Assembly: GCF_022548875.1 (NCBI RefSeq)
Contig: NZ_JAKZEW010000017.1
Coordinates: 1-64,000 of the forward strand
From: Glycomyces sp. L485
Lineage (GTDB): Bacteria > Actinomycetota > Actinomycetes > Mycobacteriales > Micromonosporaceae
Length of the DNA stretch: 64,000 nt
Direction: 5' to 3'
Part shown: one piece after another, positions 1 to 8,568 of the stretch
How positions within the stretch are numbered: the stretch's first letter is position 1
How the letters are laid out: every line of letters begins with the position of its first letter
Translations under genes and position numbers: made by a program
Notes under the pieces: generated by a model
Seen by the model: the letters and a program-made list of their open reading frames with translations, nothing else
Told to the model about the DNA's origin: nothing
The model's database searches: none

Positions 1-96
1 CAGCAACCAACCAGACCCTCACGGAACTTGATCAAGCCCTGGCCCCGCACCACGCTCCATCGCGAAGGCCCACTTCACCTTGAAACGCTCTTGGGG

Positions 97-1041
97 CTAA
101 CGGGCACCCTGTTGTTCCAGCCATTGCAACATCGCTTGGTTGGTCTCCTCCGGGTTCTCCTGCTGGATCCAGTGACCGCAATCCAGACTGATCACATCCA
201 CATTGGGCACGAACGCCGTCAGGTTCGCGGACCTCGAGACCGGGTCCCGGTCGCCGAAGATCATGAGGGCGGGCTGCTTGATGACCGGGTCCACGTCCGC
301 GAGCAGGCGCCAGTTGCGGTCCAGATTCCTGTACCAGTTGATGCTGCCCGTGAACCCCGATGATGCGAAGGCGGAGACGAATACGGCCAGTTCGCCGTCG
401 CTCATCACGGGCTCGCCGAGCGGTGTCGCCGCTCGGGCGAGGTTGATCATCGCCATGCCCGGCTGCGGCTCTGTCGGGGGCTCGTTCTTCCGGTACAGGT
501 TGCGAAGGAACTGGAAGGTGTTGTCTTCGAGTACGGCATCCGCGACGCCCGGCTGCCGATTGAAATGGACGAAGTAGAAGTCGCCGCCGAGCATGGCTTC
601 CATGAACTCGATCCAGGGAGTTTCTCCGCGCTCCTGATACGGCAGGCTCAGGTTGATCACCTTGTTCACGCGGTTCGGATGCAGCAAGGTCAATCCCCAG
701 ACGACCATCGCGCCCCAGTCATGGCCGACGAACGTGGCGTCTTCGTATCCGTAGTGATCGAGCAGTGCGATGAGGTCACCGGCGAGGTGCGCGATGTCGT
801 AGTCGGTCACTTCAGCCGGACGGGAGGAGTTGCCGTAACCCCGCTGGTTCGGGACGATGACGTGGTAGCCCGCTGCGACCAGGGCAGGCACTTGATAGCG
901 CCAGGAAAAGGCGAGCTCCGGCCAGCCGTGACAGAGCACAATGGGCGCTCCGGCGTTCTGCCGGCCCGCTTCGAACACTTCGAGTTCCACCCCGTTGACC
1001 GGGATGACGGTGGGCTCGGGGAAATCAGTGGGATTGAACAT
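97..1041 (-). CDS. Alpha/beta hydrolase, soluble epoxide-hydrolase type
   Basis: A 314-residue cytoplasmic alpha/beta hydrolase. The oxyanion motif HGWPE lies near residue 38, the nucleophile elbow reads GHDWGA (Asp nucleophile near residue 107, as in epoxide hydrolases and haloalkane dehalogenases rather than Ser esterases), the acid residue is probably in FGDRDP, and the catalytic His is in DCGHW near the C-terminus. Length fits the family. No signal peptide. The start is supported by GGAGGAA a few bases upstream. It is divergent from a WYL regulator across about 110 bp, so control by that regulator is a fair inference. Substrate is unknown; dehalogenase activity cannot be excluded. Confidence 0.88.
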   Translation of the reverse strand: MFNPTDFPEPTVIPVNGVELEVFEAGRQNAGAPIVLCHGWPELAFSWRYQVPALVAAGYHVIVPNQRGYGNSSRPAEVTDYDIAHLAGDLIALLDHYGYEDATFVGHDWGAMVVWGLTLLHPNRVNKVINLSLPYQERGETPWIEFMEAMLGGDFYFVHFNRQPGVADAVLEDNTFQFLRNLYRKNEPPTEPQPGMAMINLARAATPLGEPVMSDGELAVFVSAFASSGFTGSINWYRNLDRNWRLLADVDPVIKQPALMIFGDRDPVSRSANLTAFVPNVDVISLDCGHWIQQENPEETNQAMLQWLEQQGAR

Positions 1042-1153
1042 TGCGCTTCCTCCATGGCTTTTCGAGACGATCAGGCGTCCTGAGCGCCGGTCGCCACCAC
1101 CGTAGGGCGCATTGCGGACAAGATCGGTCCTCGATCAGTGGCACACTGAGAAA

Positions 1154-2119
1154 ATGCGGAAAGATCCCACCGGTCGAGCGCTGCAGCTGCTCTCGCTCCT
1201 GCAGACCCATCGATGGTGGCGCAGCGCCGAACTCGCCGAACGCCTCGAGATCACGGAGCGAACTGTGCGCCGCGACGTCGACCGGCTGCGCGATCTCGGC
1301 TATCCGGTCGATGCCACGTCGGGTAGATACGGGGGCTACCGGCTTGCGACGGGGACGCACCTGCCGCCCCTGGTCCTCGACGACGGCGAGGCCGTCGCAG
1401 TGGCCGTCGGTCTGCGCTATGCCGCGGAGGCCGCCGTCGTCGGCATGGAGGAGACGTCGCTGCGCGCCCTGATGAAGATCGAACAACTCCTGCCGCATCG
1501 GCTGCGCCGACGGGTGTCGGCGCTCCATTCAAGCGTTGTTTCGATCCGGCCGGAAGACGACGGCATCGTCGACCCCGAAGCGCTCAGCTTGCTCGCCGCG
1601 GCGTGTCGAGACTGTGAGGAGGTGCGTTTCGACTACCGGCGGCACGACGGCGAGCCCAGCGGACGGCTCGTCCAGCCGCACCGACTCGTCACCGCCGGTC
1701 GCCGCTGGTATCTCGTGGCGTGGGACCGGCATCGCGGTGACTGGCGCACGTTTCGGCTGGATCGGCTCCGGGAGCCCCGACTGACGGGTGAGCATTTCAC
1801 GCCCCGCGCGATCCCGGGAGGCGACGCTGCGAGCTTCCTCGCAAGCTCAGTCAGCTCGATACCCCGTCTCCATGTAGCGAAGATCGCCGTCGAAGCCGCG
1901 TTCGCCGAGCTCGAGGGTGTGCTCCGGTGGGTGGACCACACGCCGATCGAGATGGAGACGGACGCTTGCCGCGTCCAGATCCGCAGTGAGGATCTCGGCC
2001 GGCTCGCCATGACTGTCGCCCGCATCGCACTCACCGCCCCAGTGGCCGTCATCGAACCAGCCGAACTCGCCGACACCGCCAGACAGCTCGCCACCCACCT
2101 CACCGCCCCGCCACCATGA
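1154..2119 (+). CDS. WYL-domain transcriptional regulator (HTH_11)
   Basis: A DeoR-like winged helix-turn-helix at about residues 5-60 (SAELAERLEITERTVRRDV) is followed by a WYL domain centred near residue 195 (WYLVAWDRHRGDWRTFRLDR), a ligand-sensing fold in bacterial regulators. I chose the ATG that gives MRKDPTGRALQLL because HTH_11/WYL proteins start just before this helix; an in-frame ATG 42 bp upstream would add an unlike leader. Length of 321 residues is normal. It is divergent from the epoxide-hydrolase-like gene and is likely its regulator. Ligand unknown. Confidence 0.88.
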   Translation: MRKDPTGRALQLLSLLQTHRWWRSAELAERLEITERTVRRDVDRLRDLGYPVDATSGRYGGYRLATGTHLPPLVLDDGEAVAVAVGLRYAAEAAVVGMEETSLRALMKIEQLLPHRLRRRVSALHSSVVSIRPEDDGIVDPEALSLLAAACRDCEEVRFDYRRHDGEPSGRLVQPHRLVTAGRRWYLVAWDRHRGDWRTFRLDRLREPRLTGEHFTPRAIPGGDAASFLASSVSSIPRLHVAKIAVEAAFAELEGVLRWVDHTPIEMETDACRVQIRSEDLGRLAMTVARIALTAPVAVIEPAELADTARQLATHLTAPPP

Positions 2120-2186
2120 CCATCAGGAGCGGATCGACCGATCAAGTCATGCAGGCCAGGCCACCGCCGAGAACGGTTTCGCGGCC

Positions 2187-2318
2187 ATGGCCCACGACAT
2201 TCCAGCGGCGCACCCGTTCGACTGCACCGACGACGACTCGTTCATCGTGTCCGTGCGCGGTGACGACGCAGGCGAAATCACCCAACTGCGCGAGACGCTC
2301 GGCGACGGGCGACCGTGA
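2187..2318 (+). CDS. Possible 43-residue hypothetical protein
   Basis: A short open frame (begins MAHDIPAAHPFDC, ends LRETLGDGRP) with coding-like composition and good amino-acid balance (FIVSVRGDDAGEI). The same frame stays open upstream past 2115 without a better start, and there is no convincing ribosome-binding site. It could be a small gene or the remnant of a longer one. Function not recognised. The rest of 2120-2432 holds only the hairpin and repeats listed separately. Confidence 0.3.
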   Translation: MAHDIPAAHPFDCTDDDSFIVSVRGDDAGEITQLRETLGDGRP

Positions 2319-2385
2319 TCGTCGATCTGAGTCCGAACGGTCACAGTCCGTCGCAAGCGGGCACAGACGAATATGCGAAAGTTAA

Positions 2386-2419
2386 TCGCCTGTGACCGGC
2401 TACTGCCAGTCACAGGCGA
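2386..2419. repeat. 11-bp inverted repeat with GTCACA motifs
   Basis: TCGCCTGTGAC at 2386-2396 is the exact reverse complement of GTCACAGGCGA at 2409-2419, separated by 12 bases. Two direct copies of AACGGTCACA flank it (2336-2345 and 2425-2434). It could be a weak bidirectional terminator or a protein-binding site. Confidence 0.6.
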
Positions 2420-2432
2420 TCACAAACGGTCA

Positions 2433-2456
2433 CATGGGCCCCGCAAGGGGCCCATG
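2433..2456 (-). terminator. Rho-independent-type hairpin after ssrA
   Basis: A perfect 10-bp stem (CATGGGCCCC / GGGGCCCATG) with a GCAA tetraloop lies 7 bp beyond the tmRNA 3' end on the minus strand. There is no real U-tract, which is common for actinobacterial terminators. Confidence 0.7.
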
Positions 2457-2462
2457 GTGGTG

Positions 2463-2835
2463 TGGAGCTGCAGGGAATCGAACCCTGGTCCTCCGCTGCC
2501 TTTGTGAGGCTTCTCCGGGTGCAGTCCGCTGTGCCTTTTCTCGAGCCCCGCCGATCTCGCGGACAAGTCGGTGAGACGGGCTCCAGCCGCCGAAAGTGTC
2601 GTGCGACGACCCAGCGACCAAGTCGTCGACCTAGCGTCCTAGATGATGCCGCGAATCCGGAGCGGACGCGCCCCCGGTGCGGCAGACTACGCTATCGCTT
2701 AAGCAGCGAGGGCGTAGTCAGAAGTGCTTTTTGCGTTGGCACTTGTTGTTTTCCAACGTTGGTTTACGAGACAGCGTTGGCTTCCTCGACCCGCTTCCCT
2801 CACATCAACACACGGAGTCGAAACCGATCAGCCCC
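2463..2835 (-). ncRNA. ssrA: tmRNA (transfer-messenger RNA)
   Basis: Ribosome-rescue RNA acting with SmpB, encoded just upstream. The 5' end (GGGGCTGATCGGTTTCGAC) pairs over seven positions with CAGCTCC at the 3' end; the T-arm GGTTCGATTCCC precedes it. A CCA is not directly adjacent to the discriminator A, so CCA is probably added or trimmed. The open tag frame, on the minus strand near 2700-2740, reads ...ANAKSTSDYALAA then TAA, ending in the ALAA protease signal. About 373 nt, normal for a one-piece tmRNA. Ends are set by base-pairing and could be off by a base or two. Confidence 0.95.
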
Positions 2836-2918
2836 TTGGTTGAGGTGAGATACCCCTGTTCAGTTGTGCTCAGTGATTCTAGCTCAGTCCAACGGGACCC
2901 GGCCACGGGATATTCCCG

Positions 2919-3425
2919 CTACCGGTTCCCGCGCTTCGCGGCGCGGCCGACGGCCCGCTCGATCTCGCGGTCGGCCTCGCGCTTCGCGATGGCCTGGCGC
3001 TTGTCGTAGCTCTTGCGGCCCCTGGCCAGACCCAGCTCCATCTTCGCCCAGCCGTTCTGGAAATAGACGGCCAGCGGCACCAGCGTCAGGCCGGCCTCGT
3101 CGAGCTTCGGCTCCAGCTTGGCGATCTCGCCGCGGTGCAGCAGGAGCTTGCGGATCCGCCTCGGGGGGTGGTTCGTCCAGGTCCCGTAGTCGTACTCGGG
3201 GATGTGGAAGTTGTGGACGCGCGCTTCGCCGTTCCTGATCTCGGCGTACGCGTCGACGATGTTGCCGCGCCCCTGGCGCAGCGCCTTGACCTCGGTCCCG
3301 GACAGGACCATCCCGGCCTCGTAGGTGTCCAGGATGTCGTAGTCGTGGCGGGCTTTGCGGTTGGTCGTCACGACGGTGCGCTCGGGGCCCGAGTGCTTGG
3401 GCTTCGGCTGCTTCTTCTTGGACAC
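2919..3425 (-). CDS. smpB: SsrA-binding protein SmpB
   Basis: Binds the tRNA-like domain of tmRNA and delivers it to stalled ribosomes. The 168-residue protein shows the family core: [42 protein letters not shown], and a basic C-terminal tail ([19 protein letters not shown]) that enters the mRNA channel. The start [10 protein letters not shown] is a normal basic N-terminus. It sits between the M23 peptidase and ssrA, the usual actinobacterial order. Confidence 0.97.
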   Translation of the reverse strand: MSKKKQPKPKHSGPERTVVTTNRKARHDYDILDTYEAGMVLSGTEVKALRQGRGNIVDAYAEIRNGEARVHNFHIPEYDYGTWTNHPPRRIRKLLLHRGEIAKLEPKLDEAGLTLVPLAVYFQNGWAKMELGLARGRKSYDKRQAIAKREADREIERAVGRAAKRGNR

Positions 3426-3462
3426 GCGCCAAGCTTAACGATCGAACAAACGTATGTCGACG

Positions 3463-4710
3463 TCAATTCGGGTGCTGTAAGCGGCACAGACAGGACGGGA
3501 GGTAGCCCAAGGGGTTCACGCGCTCGCCGCCCTTCCGGACCTCGAAGTGCAGGTGCGCACCGGTCGAGGCCCCCGTGGAGCCCACCGCGCCGATGCCCTC
3601 ATTGCGCGAGACGCGCTCGCCCTTGCTCACCCAGATGCTCGACTGGTGGGCGTAGCAGCTGTTCAGGCCGCCGCCGTGTCCGATGCAGGTGAGCATCCCG
3701 TAGCTGCCGCTCCAGCCGGCGTGGACTACGGTCCCCGAGTCGGCGGCGTAGATCGTGGAGCCGTGGCCGGCGGCGAAGTCGGTGCCGCCGTGGAACCGGG
3801 AGGTGCCGTAGATCGGGTGGCGCCTCCACCCGAAGTCCGAGGACTTCCAGCCGTTGACCGGCACCGCGAAGCCCGACCCTGATTCGCCGTCGGACGAGGA
3901 GTCGCCGCTGGAGCCCTCAGAGGAGGACGCGGACCGCAACTCCTCGGCCAGGCGCTCGGACTCGGCCTCCAGCCGCTCGTACTCGGCCTCCGCCTCGACT
4001 TCGGCGGCCTCGGCGACGGCGAGGGCGTCGGTGCGCTCGGCGACGAGCTGCTCCACCTCCGCCCGGGCGGCCACGGCCTCGTCGACGCGGACCTCGGCCG
4101 CGGCCAAGGCGTCCTCAGCCTCGGCCCCGGCTTCGGCGGCCACGGCTTCGGCGACGGAGGCGGCGGCCTCGACGTTGGCCGCCTCGCGGCGCTTGAGGGT
4201 CACGTCCTCGACGGCGGCGTTCTTGCCCTCGACCATGAATTCGAAGTAGGAGAGGCCGTCGACCACCTGGGACATGTCATCGGCGCCGAGGATCGCGTCG
4301 ACGGTGAGCAACTCGACGCCCCGGTAGATGGCGGTCAACATCTCGGCCTGCGCCTCGCGGGCCTCCTCGACGGCCGCCGCGGCGGCCTCGAACTCGGCCT
4401 CGGCCGCTGCGAGCGCTTCACGGGCCTCCTCGGCGTCCTGCTGGGACTCGGCGGCGATGGCCTCGGCGGCGGCGATGCGCCCTTCGGCCTCGTCGACTGC
4501 CCGTTCGGCACCGGGCAACCGCGACTCGGTCTCGGCGAGGGTCTGTCCGGCCTCGGCGACCTCTTCTGAGGCACCTTCGAGTGCGGCGGCCATGCGGGCC
4601 TTCTCGCGCTCGACGGCGTCCAGTTCGTCTTGCGAGGGCAGGCCGGAGGCGGGGCCGCTCGCGGCCACTCCGAGGAGCAGGGCCGCGAGCGGCAAGCTAA
4701 TCCGTCTCAT
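3463..4710 (-). CDS. M23 (LytM) peptidase with long coiled coil
   Basis: A secreted murein hydrolase or hydrolase activator of the EnvC/CwlO type, probably coupled to FtsEX. An N-terminal signal peptide (LPLAALLLGVAASGPASG) is followed by Ala/Glu-rich coiled coil to about residue 255, a Ser/Gly/Asp linker, and a LytM domain at about 290-400. All zinc ligands look present: HGGTDFA, SCYAHQ and AHLHFEV, so it should be an active endopeptidase. Two Cys near the C-terminus may form a disulfide. It lies directly downstream of ftsX, as amidase activators regulated by FtsEX often do. Confidence 0.92.
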   Translation of the reverse strand: MRRISLPLAALLLGVAASGPASGLPSQDELDAVEREKARMAAALEGASEEVAEAGQTLAETESRLPGAERAVDEAEGRIAAAEAIAAESQQDAEEAREALAAAEAEFEAAAAAVEEAREAQAEMLTAIYRGVELLTVDAILGADDMSQVVDGLSYFEFMVEGKNAAVEDVTLKRREAANVEAAASVAEAVAAEAGAEAEDALAAAEVRVDEAVAARAEVEQLVAERTDALAVAEAAEVEAEAEYERLEAESERLAEELRSASSSEGSSGDSSSDGESGSGFAVPVNGWKSSDFGWRRHPIYGTSRFHGGTDFAAGHGSTIYAADSGTVVHAGWSGSYGMLTCIGHGGGLNSCYAHQSSIWVSKGERVSRNEGIGAVGSTGASTGAHLHFEVRKGGERVNPLGYLPSCLCRLQHPN

Positions 4711-4781
4711 GTGTCCCGAACCTAGTCCATCAATGACAGAGATTCGGGCGTTTGTGGCTTACTGCGCTAATAGGGCGACGG

Positions 4782-5657
4782 TTACACCTTGATATTGAAA
4801 CGCAGCGTGATCCAGGCGGTGACCGCGCTGATCACGGCCGCGATGCCGGCCAGGATCGGCAGCAGCAGGATCACCGAGTTCCATTCGACCGGCGGCATCA
4901 GGCTGAACAGGTTTGAGAACTGGCCGTCGATCACGAAGACCTTCGCGGCGATCAGGGTCCCGAAGGCGAAGATCGCGCCGATGATGCCGGCGAAGACCGC
5001 CTCCATGACGAACGGGGCCTGCACGAACCAGTTCGGGGCGCCGACCAGCTTCATGATCGCTACCTCGCGGCGCCGCGAGTAGGCGGCGACCTGGATGGTG
5101 TTCGCGACCAGCATCAGTGCGGCCACGCCCTGGACGAGCGCGACGATGAGGGTGAGCTTCTGGGCGCCGCCGAGGATGTTGAAGACGTCGTCGAGGATCT
5201 CCCGCTGGTTCGTGGCCTGGTAGACGCCGTCACGCCCGGCGTACTCCTCGATGAGCAGGGGCGCATTGTCGATGTCCTTCAGTTTGATGCGGAACGCCGC
5301 CGGCAGGACCTCGGAGTTCACCGAGGCGATCAGCTCCTCGGATTCCGAGAAGGTCTCCTGGAACCGTTCCCACGCCTTCTCCTTCGACTCGAACTCGACC
5401 TCGGCGACGTACTGGTTCGACCGCAGGTCCGAATGGATCTGGTCGGTGACTTCTTCGGTGATCTCGCGGTCGAGGTAGATCACCACCTCGAGGTTCGTCT
5501 GGTAGTACCGCTCGATGACGTCGACCTGGTTGTACAGCAGCAGGCCGGCACCGAGCATGGTCAGGGAAACCGCCATGGTGATGATCATGGCGACGGTCAT
5601 GGAGATATTGCGCCACAGTCCGAGGAACACCTCGGACATCACGTACTTCGCGCGCAT
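4782..5657 (-). CDS. ftsX: Cell-division ABC permease FtsX
   Basis: A 291-residue membrane protein with four transmembrane helices: one near residues 20-42 (VAMIITMAVSLTMLGAGLLL), then an extracellular loop of about 120 residues, then three helices in the FtsX/MacB-type C-terminal half. The cytoplasmic stretch AYSRRREVAIMKLVGAPNWF is the conserved contact region with FtsE. With FtsE it transmits ATP hydrolysis to an extracellular murein hydrolase, very likely the M23 peptidase next door. The ftsE-ftsX gap is about 23 bp, so one transcript is expected. Confidence 0.95.
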   Translation of the reverse strand: MRAKYVMSEVFLGLWRNISMTVAMIITMAVSLTMLGAGLLLYNQVDVIERYYQTNLEVVIYLDREITEEVTDQIHSDLRSNQYVAEVEFESKEKAWERFQETFSESEELIASVNSEVLPAAFRIKLKDIDNAPLLIEEYAGRDGVYQATNQREILDDVFNILGGAQKLTLIVALVQGVAALMLVANTIQVAAYSRRREVAIMKLVGAPNWFVQAPFVMEAVFAGIIGAIFAFGTLIAAKVFVIDGQFSNLFSLMPPVEWNSVILLLPILAGIAAVISAVTAWITLRFNIKV

Positions 5658-5680
5658 GTGCTCTGCTCTCTGCCTTCCGC

Positions 5681-6361
5681 TTAGCCGTAGACGCCGCGAG
5701 CTTGGTCGCGGACGATCTGGCCGTTCTCGATCTCGATGACGCGACGGCGCATCTGGTTCACGATGTTGGAGTCGTGGGTGACCATGACGATGGTGGTGCC
5801 GGTCCGGCTGATGCGGTCGAGGAGCCGCATGATCTCGATGGAGGTGTCCGGGTCGAGGTTACCGGTGGGCTCGTCGGCCAGCAGCAGGAGCGGCCGGTTG
5901 ACGAACGCGCGGGCCACCGCCACGCGCTGCTGCTCGCCGCCGGAGAGCTCGTGGGGGTAGCGGTGCTCCTTGCCGCCGAGGCCGACCAGTTCGAGGACCT
6001 CGGGCACGACACGGCGGGCGACCGACCGGGGCTTGCCGATGACTTCGAGCGCGAAGGCGACGTTCTCGGCCGCTGTGCGGTTGGGCAGGAGCCGGAAGTC
6101 CTGGAAGACGCAGCCGATGCTGCGCCGGTAGGCCGGCACCTTCCATCTGCGCAGCTTGGTCACGTCCATGTCGCCGACGGTGATGGTGCCCTTGTCGGGT
6201 ACCTCTTCACGCAGCAGGAGCTTGATGATCGTGGACTTCCCCGCGCCGGTCGGGCCGATGAAGAAGACGAACTCTCCCTTGTCGATGAAGACGTTGACGT
6301 CCTCGACCGACGGACGGTTCGACCGGGGGTAGTGCTTGTTTACGCCCTCGAGCTGAATCAC
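5681..6361 (-). CDS. ftsE: Cell-division ATP-binding protein FtsE
   Basis: ABC ATPase partner of FtsX. Walker A is GPTGAGKST, the signature [15 protein letters not shown], Walker [15 protein letters not shown], and the H-loop MVTHD. I chose the GTG that gives [17 protein letters not shown] (226 residues), because FtsE proteins begin at this strand; an in-frame ATG at 6433 would add 24 unlike residues. No clear Shine-Dalgarno is visible at the GTG, so the start is less certain than the identity. Confidence 0.94.
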   Translation of the reverse strand: MIQLEGVNKHYPRSNRPSVEDVNVFIDKGEFVFFIGPTGAGKSTIIKLLLREEVPDKGTITVGDMDVTKLRRWKVPAYRRSIGCVFQDFRLLPNRTAAENVAFALEVIGKPRSVARRVVPEVLELVGLGGKEHRYPHELSGGEQQRVAVARAFVNRPLLLLADEPTGNLDPDTSIEIMRLLDRISRTGTTIVMVTHDSNIVNQMRRRVIEIENGQIVRDQARGVYG

Positions 6362-6569
6362 GTGGCGGAGTCTAGCCGCCAAAGCCCCGCCACGGTCGAG
6401 CGGCTCCAGTACATGCGTGGCATACCGTGGCACTTACGGCCCATATGTCCCGTCCGTTTCCGGGTAACGAATCGATTTCGTCCGAACGGGTGAAGCGACT
6501 ATGGTCACGCGGCCCATGGTTTGCCGCACTTTGCCGCGAAGTGTCGCGCGATCGACCGGTGCCGCCCGC

Positions 6570-7682
6570 CTAGGACTCCTTCTCGCCGCTCCTGCGCCAG
6601 CGGATGCCCGCTTCCAGGAACGAGTCGATGTTGCCGTCGTAGACGCCTCTGACGTCGGAGGTCTCGAAGCCGGTTCGCAGGTCCTTGACCATCTGGTAGG
6701 GGTGCTCCACGTAGGAGCGCATCTGGTCGCCCCACGAGGCCGTCGCCGAGCCGCGGAGCTCGTCGACCTTGGCCTTCTCCTCCTCGCGCTTGAGCACGAG
6801 CAGCTTGGCCTTGAGCACGGCCATGGCGGTGGCCTTGTTCTGCAGCTGCGAACGCTCGTTCTGGCAGGCCACGACCAGGCCGGTCGGAAGGTGAGTCAGG
6901 CGCACGGCCGAGTCGGTGGTGTTGACGCCCTGGCCGCCGGGGCCCGATGACCGGTAGACGTCGACGCGGATCTCGTCGTCGGGGATGTCGATGTTGTCGG
7001 TCTGCTCCAGGGTCGGGACCACCTCGACGGCGGCGAAGCCGGTCTGGCGGCGCCCCTGGTTGTCGTACTTGCTGATCCGCACCACGCGGTGGGTGCCCTG
7101 TTCGACCGAGAGCGTGCCGTACGCGTAGGGGCCCTTGACGGCGAAGGTCGCCGAGCGGATGCCGGCCTCCTCGGCGTAGGAGACGTCGTAGACCTCGCTG
7201 GCGAAGTCGTGCGCCTCGGCCCACCGCAGGTACATGCGCATGAGCTGCTCGGCGAAGTCACAGGCGTCGGCACCGCCGGCGCCCGAGCGCACCGAGACGA
7301 CGGCGTTGCGCTCGTCGTACTCGCCCGAGAGCAGGGTGCGGACTTCGAGCTCGTCGACGGACTTGCGGATGGAGCCGAGCTCGGCGACGGCCTCGGCCCT
7401 GGCGCTCGCGTCGTCCTCGCTCTCGGCGAGCTCGAACATGACTTCGACATCGTCCATGCGCCCGTGCAGGCCCGCGAGCTTGTTCAGCTCGGCCTGGACG
7501 TAGGAGAGTCGGGAGGTGATCTTCTGGGCGTGTTCGGCGTCGTCCCACAGCCCCGGGTCGGCGGCGGCGGCTTCGAGCTCTTCCTTCTCACGCCGCAGCG
7601 CCGGAAGGTCGAGCACGGCCTCGACGCTCGCGAGGGTCGCCTTCAATTCGCGCAGATCGGCGGAAACATCGACACTGGTCAC
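6570..7682 (-). CDS. prfB: Peptide chain release factor 2
   Basis: Class I release factor for UGA/UAA stops, 370 residues. The catalytic GGQ is intact ([16 protein letters not shown], residues 249-251) and the overall RF2 architecture is present. The gene is one uninterrupted frame, with no programmed +1 frameshift site of the E. coli type. The codon-recognition tripeptide, SPF in the RF2s I know, reads Ser-Lys-Tyr at residues 204-206 ([13 protein letters not shown]), which is unusual and is listed as a finding. It is upstream of ftsE, a conserved actinobacterial neighbour. Confidence 0.96.
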   Translation of the reverse strand: MTSVDVSADLRELKATLASVEAVLDLPALRREKEELEAAAADPGLWDDAEHAQKITSRLSYVQAELNKLAGLHGRMDDVEVMFELAESEDDASARAEAVAELGSIRKSVDELEVRTLLSGEYDERNAVVSVRSGAGGADACDFAEQLMRMYLRWAEAHDFASEVYDVSYAEEAGIRSATFAVKGPYAYGTLSVEQGTHRVVRISKYDNQGRRQTGFAAVEVVPTLEQTDNIDIPDDEIRVDVYRSSGPGGQGVNTTDSAVRLTHLPTGLVVACQNERSQLQNKATAMAVLKAKLLVLKREEEKAKVDELRGSATASWGDQMRSYVEHPYQMVKDLRTGFETSDVRGVYDGNIDSFLEAGIRWRRSGEKES

Positions 7683-7719
7683 AACAGATCAGGGTACGCC
7701 TGTAGCCCCGCTCATACGA

Positions 7720-7757
7720 AACGGGACGCTGGACCGCATGTGGTCCGGCGTCCCGTT
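7720..7757 (-). terminator. Hairpin terminator after the PadR gene
   Basis: A 16-bp stem (AACGGGACGCTGGACC with GGTCCGGCGTCCCGTT, one G-T pair) with a 6-base loop lies between the PadR stop and the prfB start, so it most likely ends the minus-strand PadR transcript. Confidence 0.75.
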
Positions 7758-7807
7758 CCGTGCTTGAAGTGCTTACCCGTGTCTAACGCGCTGCCTAGTG
7801 CTTGAAG

Positions 7808-8317
7808 CTAGGAAGCGCGCTTCTTGATCCAGCTGAGTGCCGACCGGTGGTAGCCGACCGCGAACTCCATCGCGGCTGCGGCGCCCGGGTCCTCGCTGGA
7901 GTAGTCCTTCGCCGCGGCGCGGGCCTCTGCCAGGGCTTCCTGGTGCTGCTCGGTGGCGTCGGCGAACATGTCGTTCAGCGTGTCGGCGGACATGTAGTCG
8001 GTGAAGGCGGTCCGCAGCGCGACGGGGTCGCGCAGCTGACCGATGCGGGCCGGCTCGTTGAGCCAGCGCGTGAAGGCGCGCTTGCCGTTGGCACTGATCG
8101 TGTACGGCACCGATGCGCGCGGACCCGGTTTGCCGACGCGGACGAGGCCCGCCTCGGCCAGCGCCGGGAGTTCGCGGTAGACCTGCGAGCGGGTCATGGT
8201 CCAGTACGGACCGAGGCGACGAGTCGCCTCTGCCATGAGTTGCCCACCGGTCATTGGACCTTCGTGTAGCAAGCCCAGCAATGCTGCTGAGGTTGCGTTC
8301 AGTTCTTTTCCTGCCAT
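7808..8317 (-). CDS. PadR-family transcriptional regulator
   Basis: A 169-residue PadR protein. The winged helix covers about residues 8-90 (LLGLLHEGPMTGGQLMAEA, SQVYRELPALAEAGLVRVG), followed by the C-terminal helical dimerisation region. I chose MAGKELNATSAALLG; the frame is open further upstream, but PadR proteins start just before helix 1. PadR proteins usually repress a neighbouring gene and themselves. No obvious target lies adjacent, and the 250 bp upstream hold only its promoter region with no further gene. Ligand unknown. Confidence 0.88.
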   Translation of the reverse strand: MAGKELNATSAALLGLLHEGPMTGGQLMAEATRRLGPYWTMTRSQVYRELPALAEAGLVRVGKPGPRASVPYTISANGKRAFTRWLNEPARIGQLRDPVALRTAFTDYMSADTLNDMFADATEQHQEALAEARAAAKDYSSEDPGAAAAMEFAVGYHRSALSWIKKRAS

Positions 8318-8568
8318 GCCCGACAGGATGCCATGTGGATACGGTTCTGACAAGTGGACAGCTCCAATGTGTCGATTGACCGTTACGAATGCACAGTAGT
8401 GACTGTCTACCGAATTCGTTGCAAGCCTTGCGAATCGGCTACGAGCTTCCAGTTCAGTACAACGTGTGTTTGGAGAATTCCAATGTTGTGATCCCGATCG
8501 CCTCACCGATTGCTCAAACGCAGTGTCGTGCTCTAGCTACGGAGCATTATCGACTGTCGCCATCGCAT

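Noticed and set aside
2386-2419. CRP-type operator TGTGA-N6-TCACA
   Set aside because: The TGTGA and TCACA halves are 14 bases apart rather than 6, so the CRP spacing does not fit.
4328-4792. Ala/Ser-rich plus-strand frame over the M23 peptidase coiled coil
   Set aside because: It is the antisense of Ala/Glu-rich coiled-coil codons and has no independent start signal.
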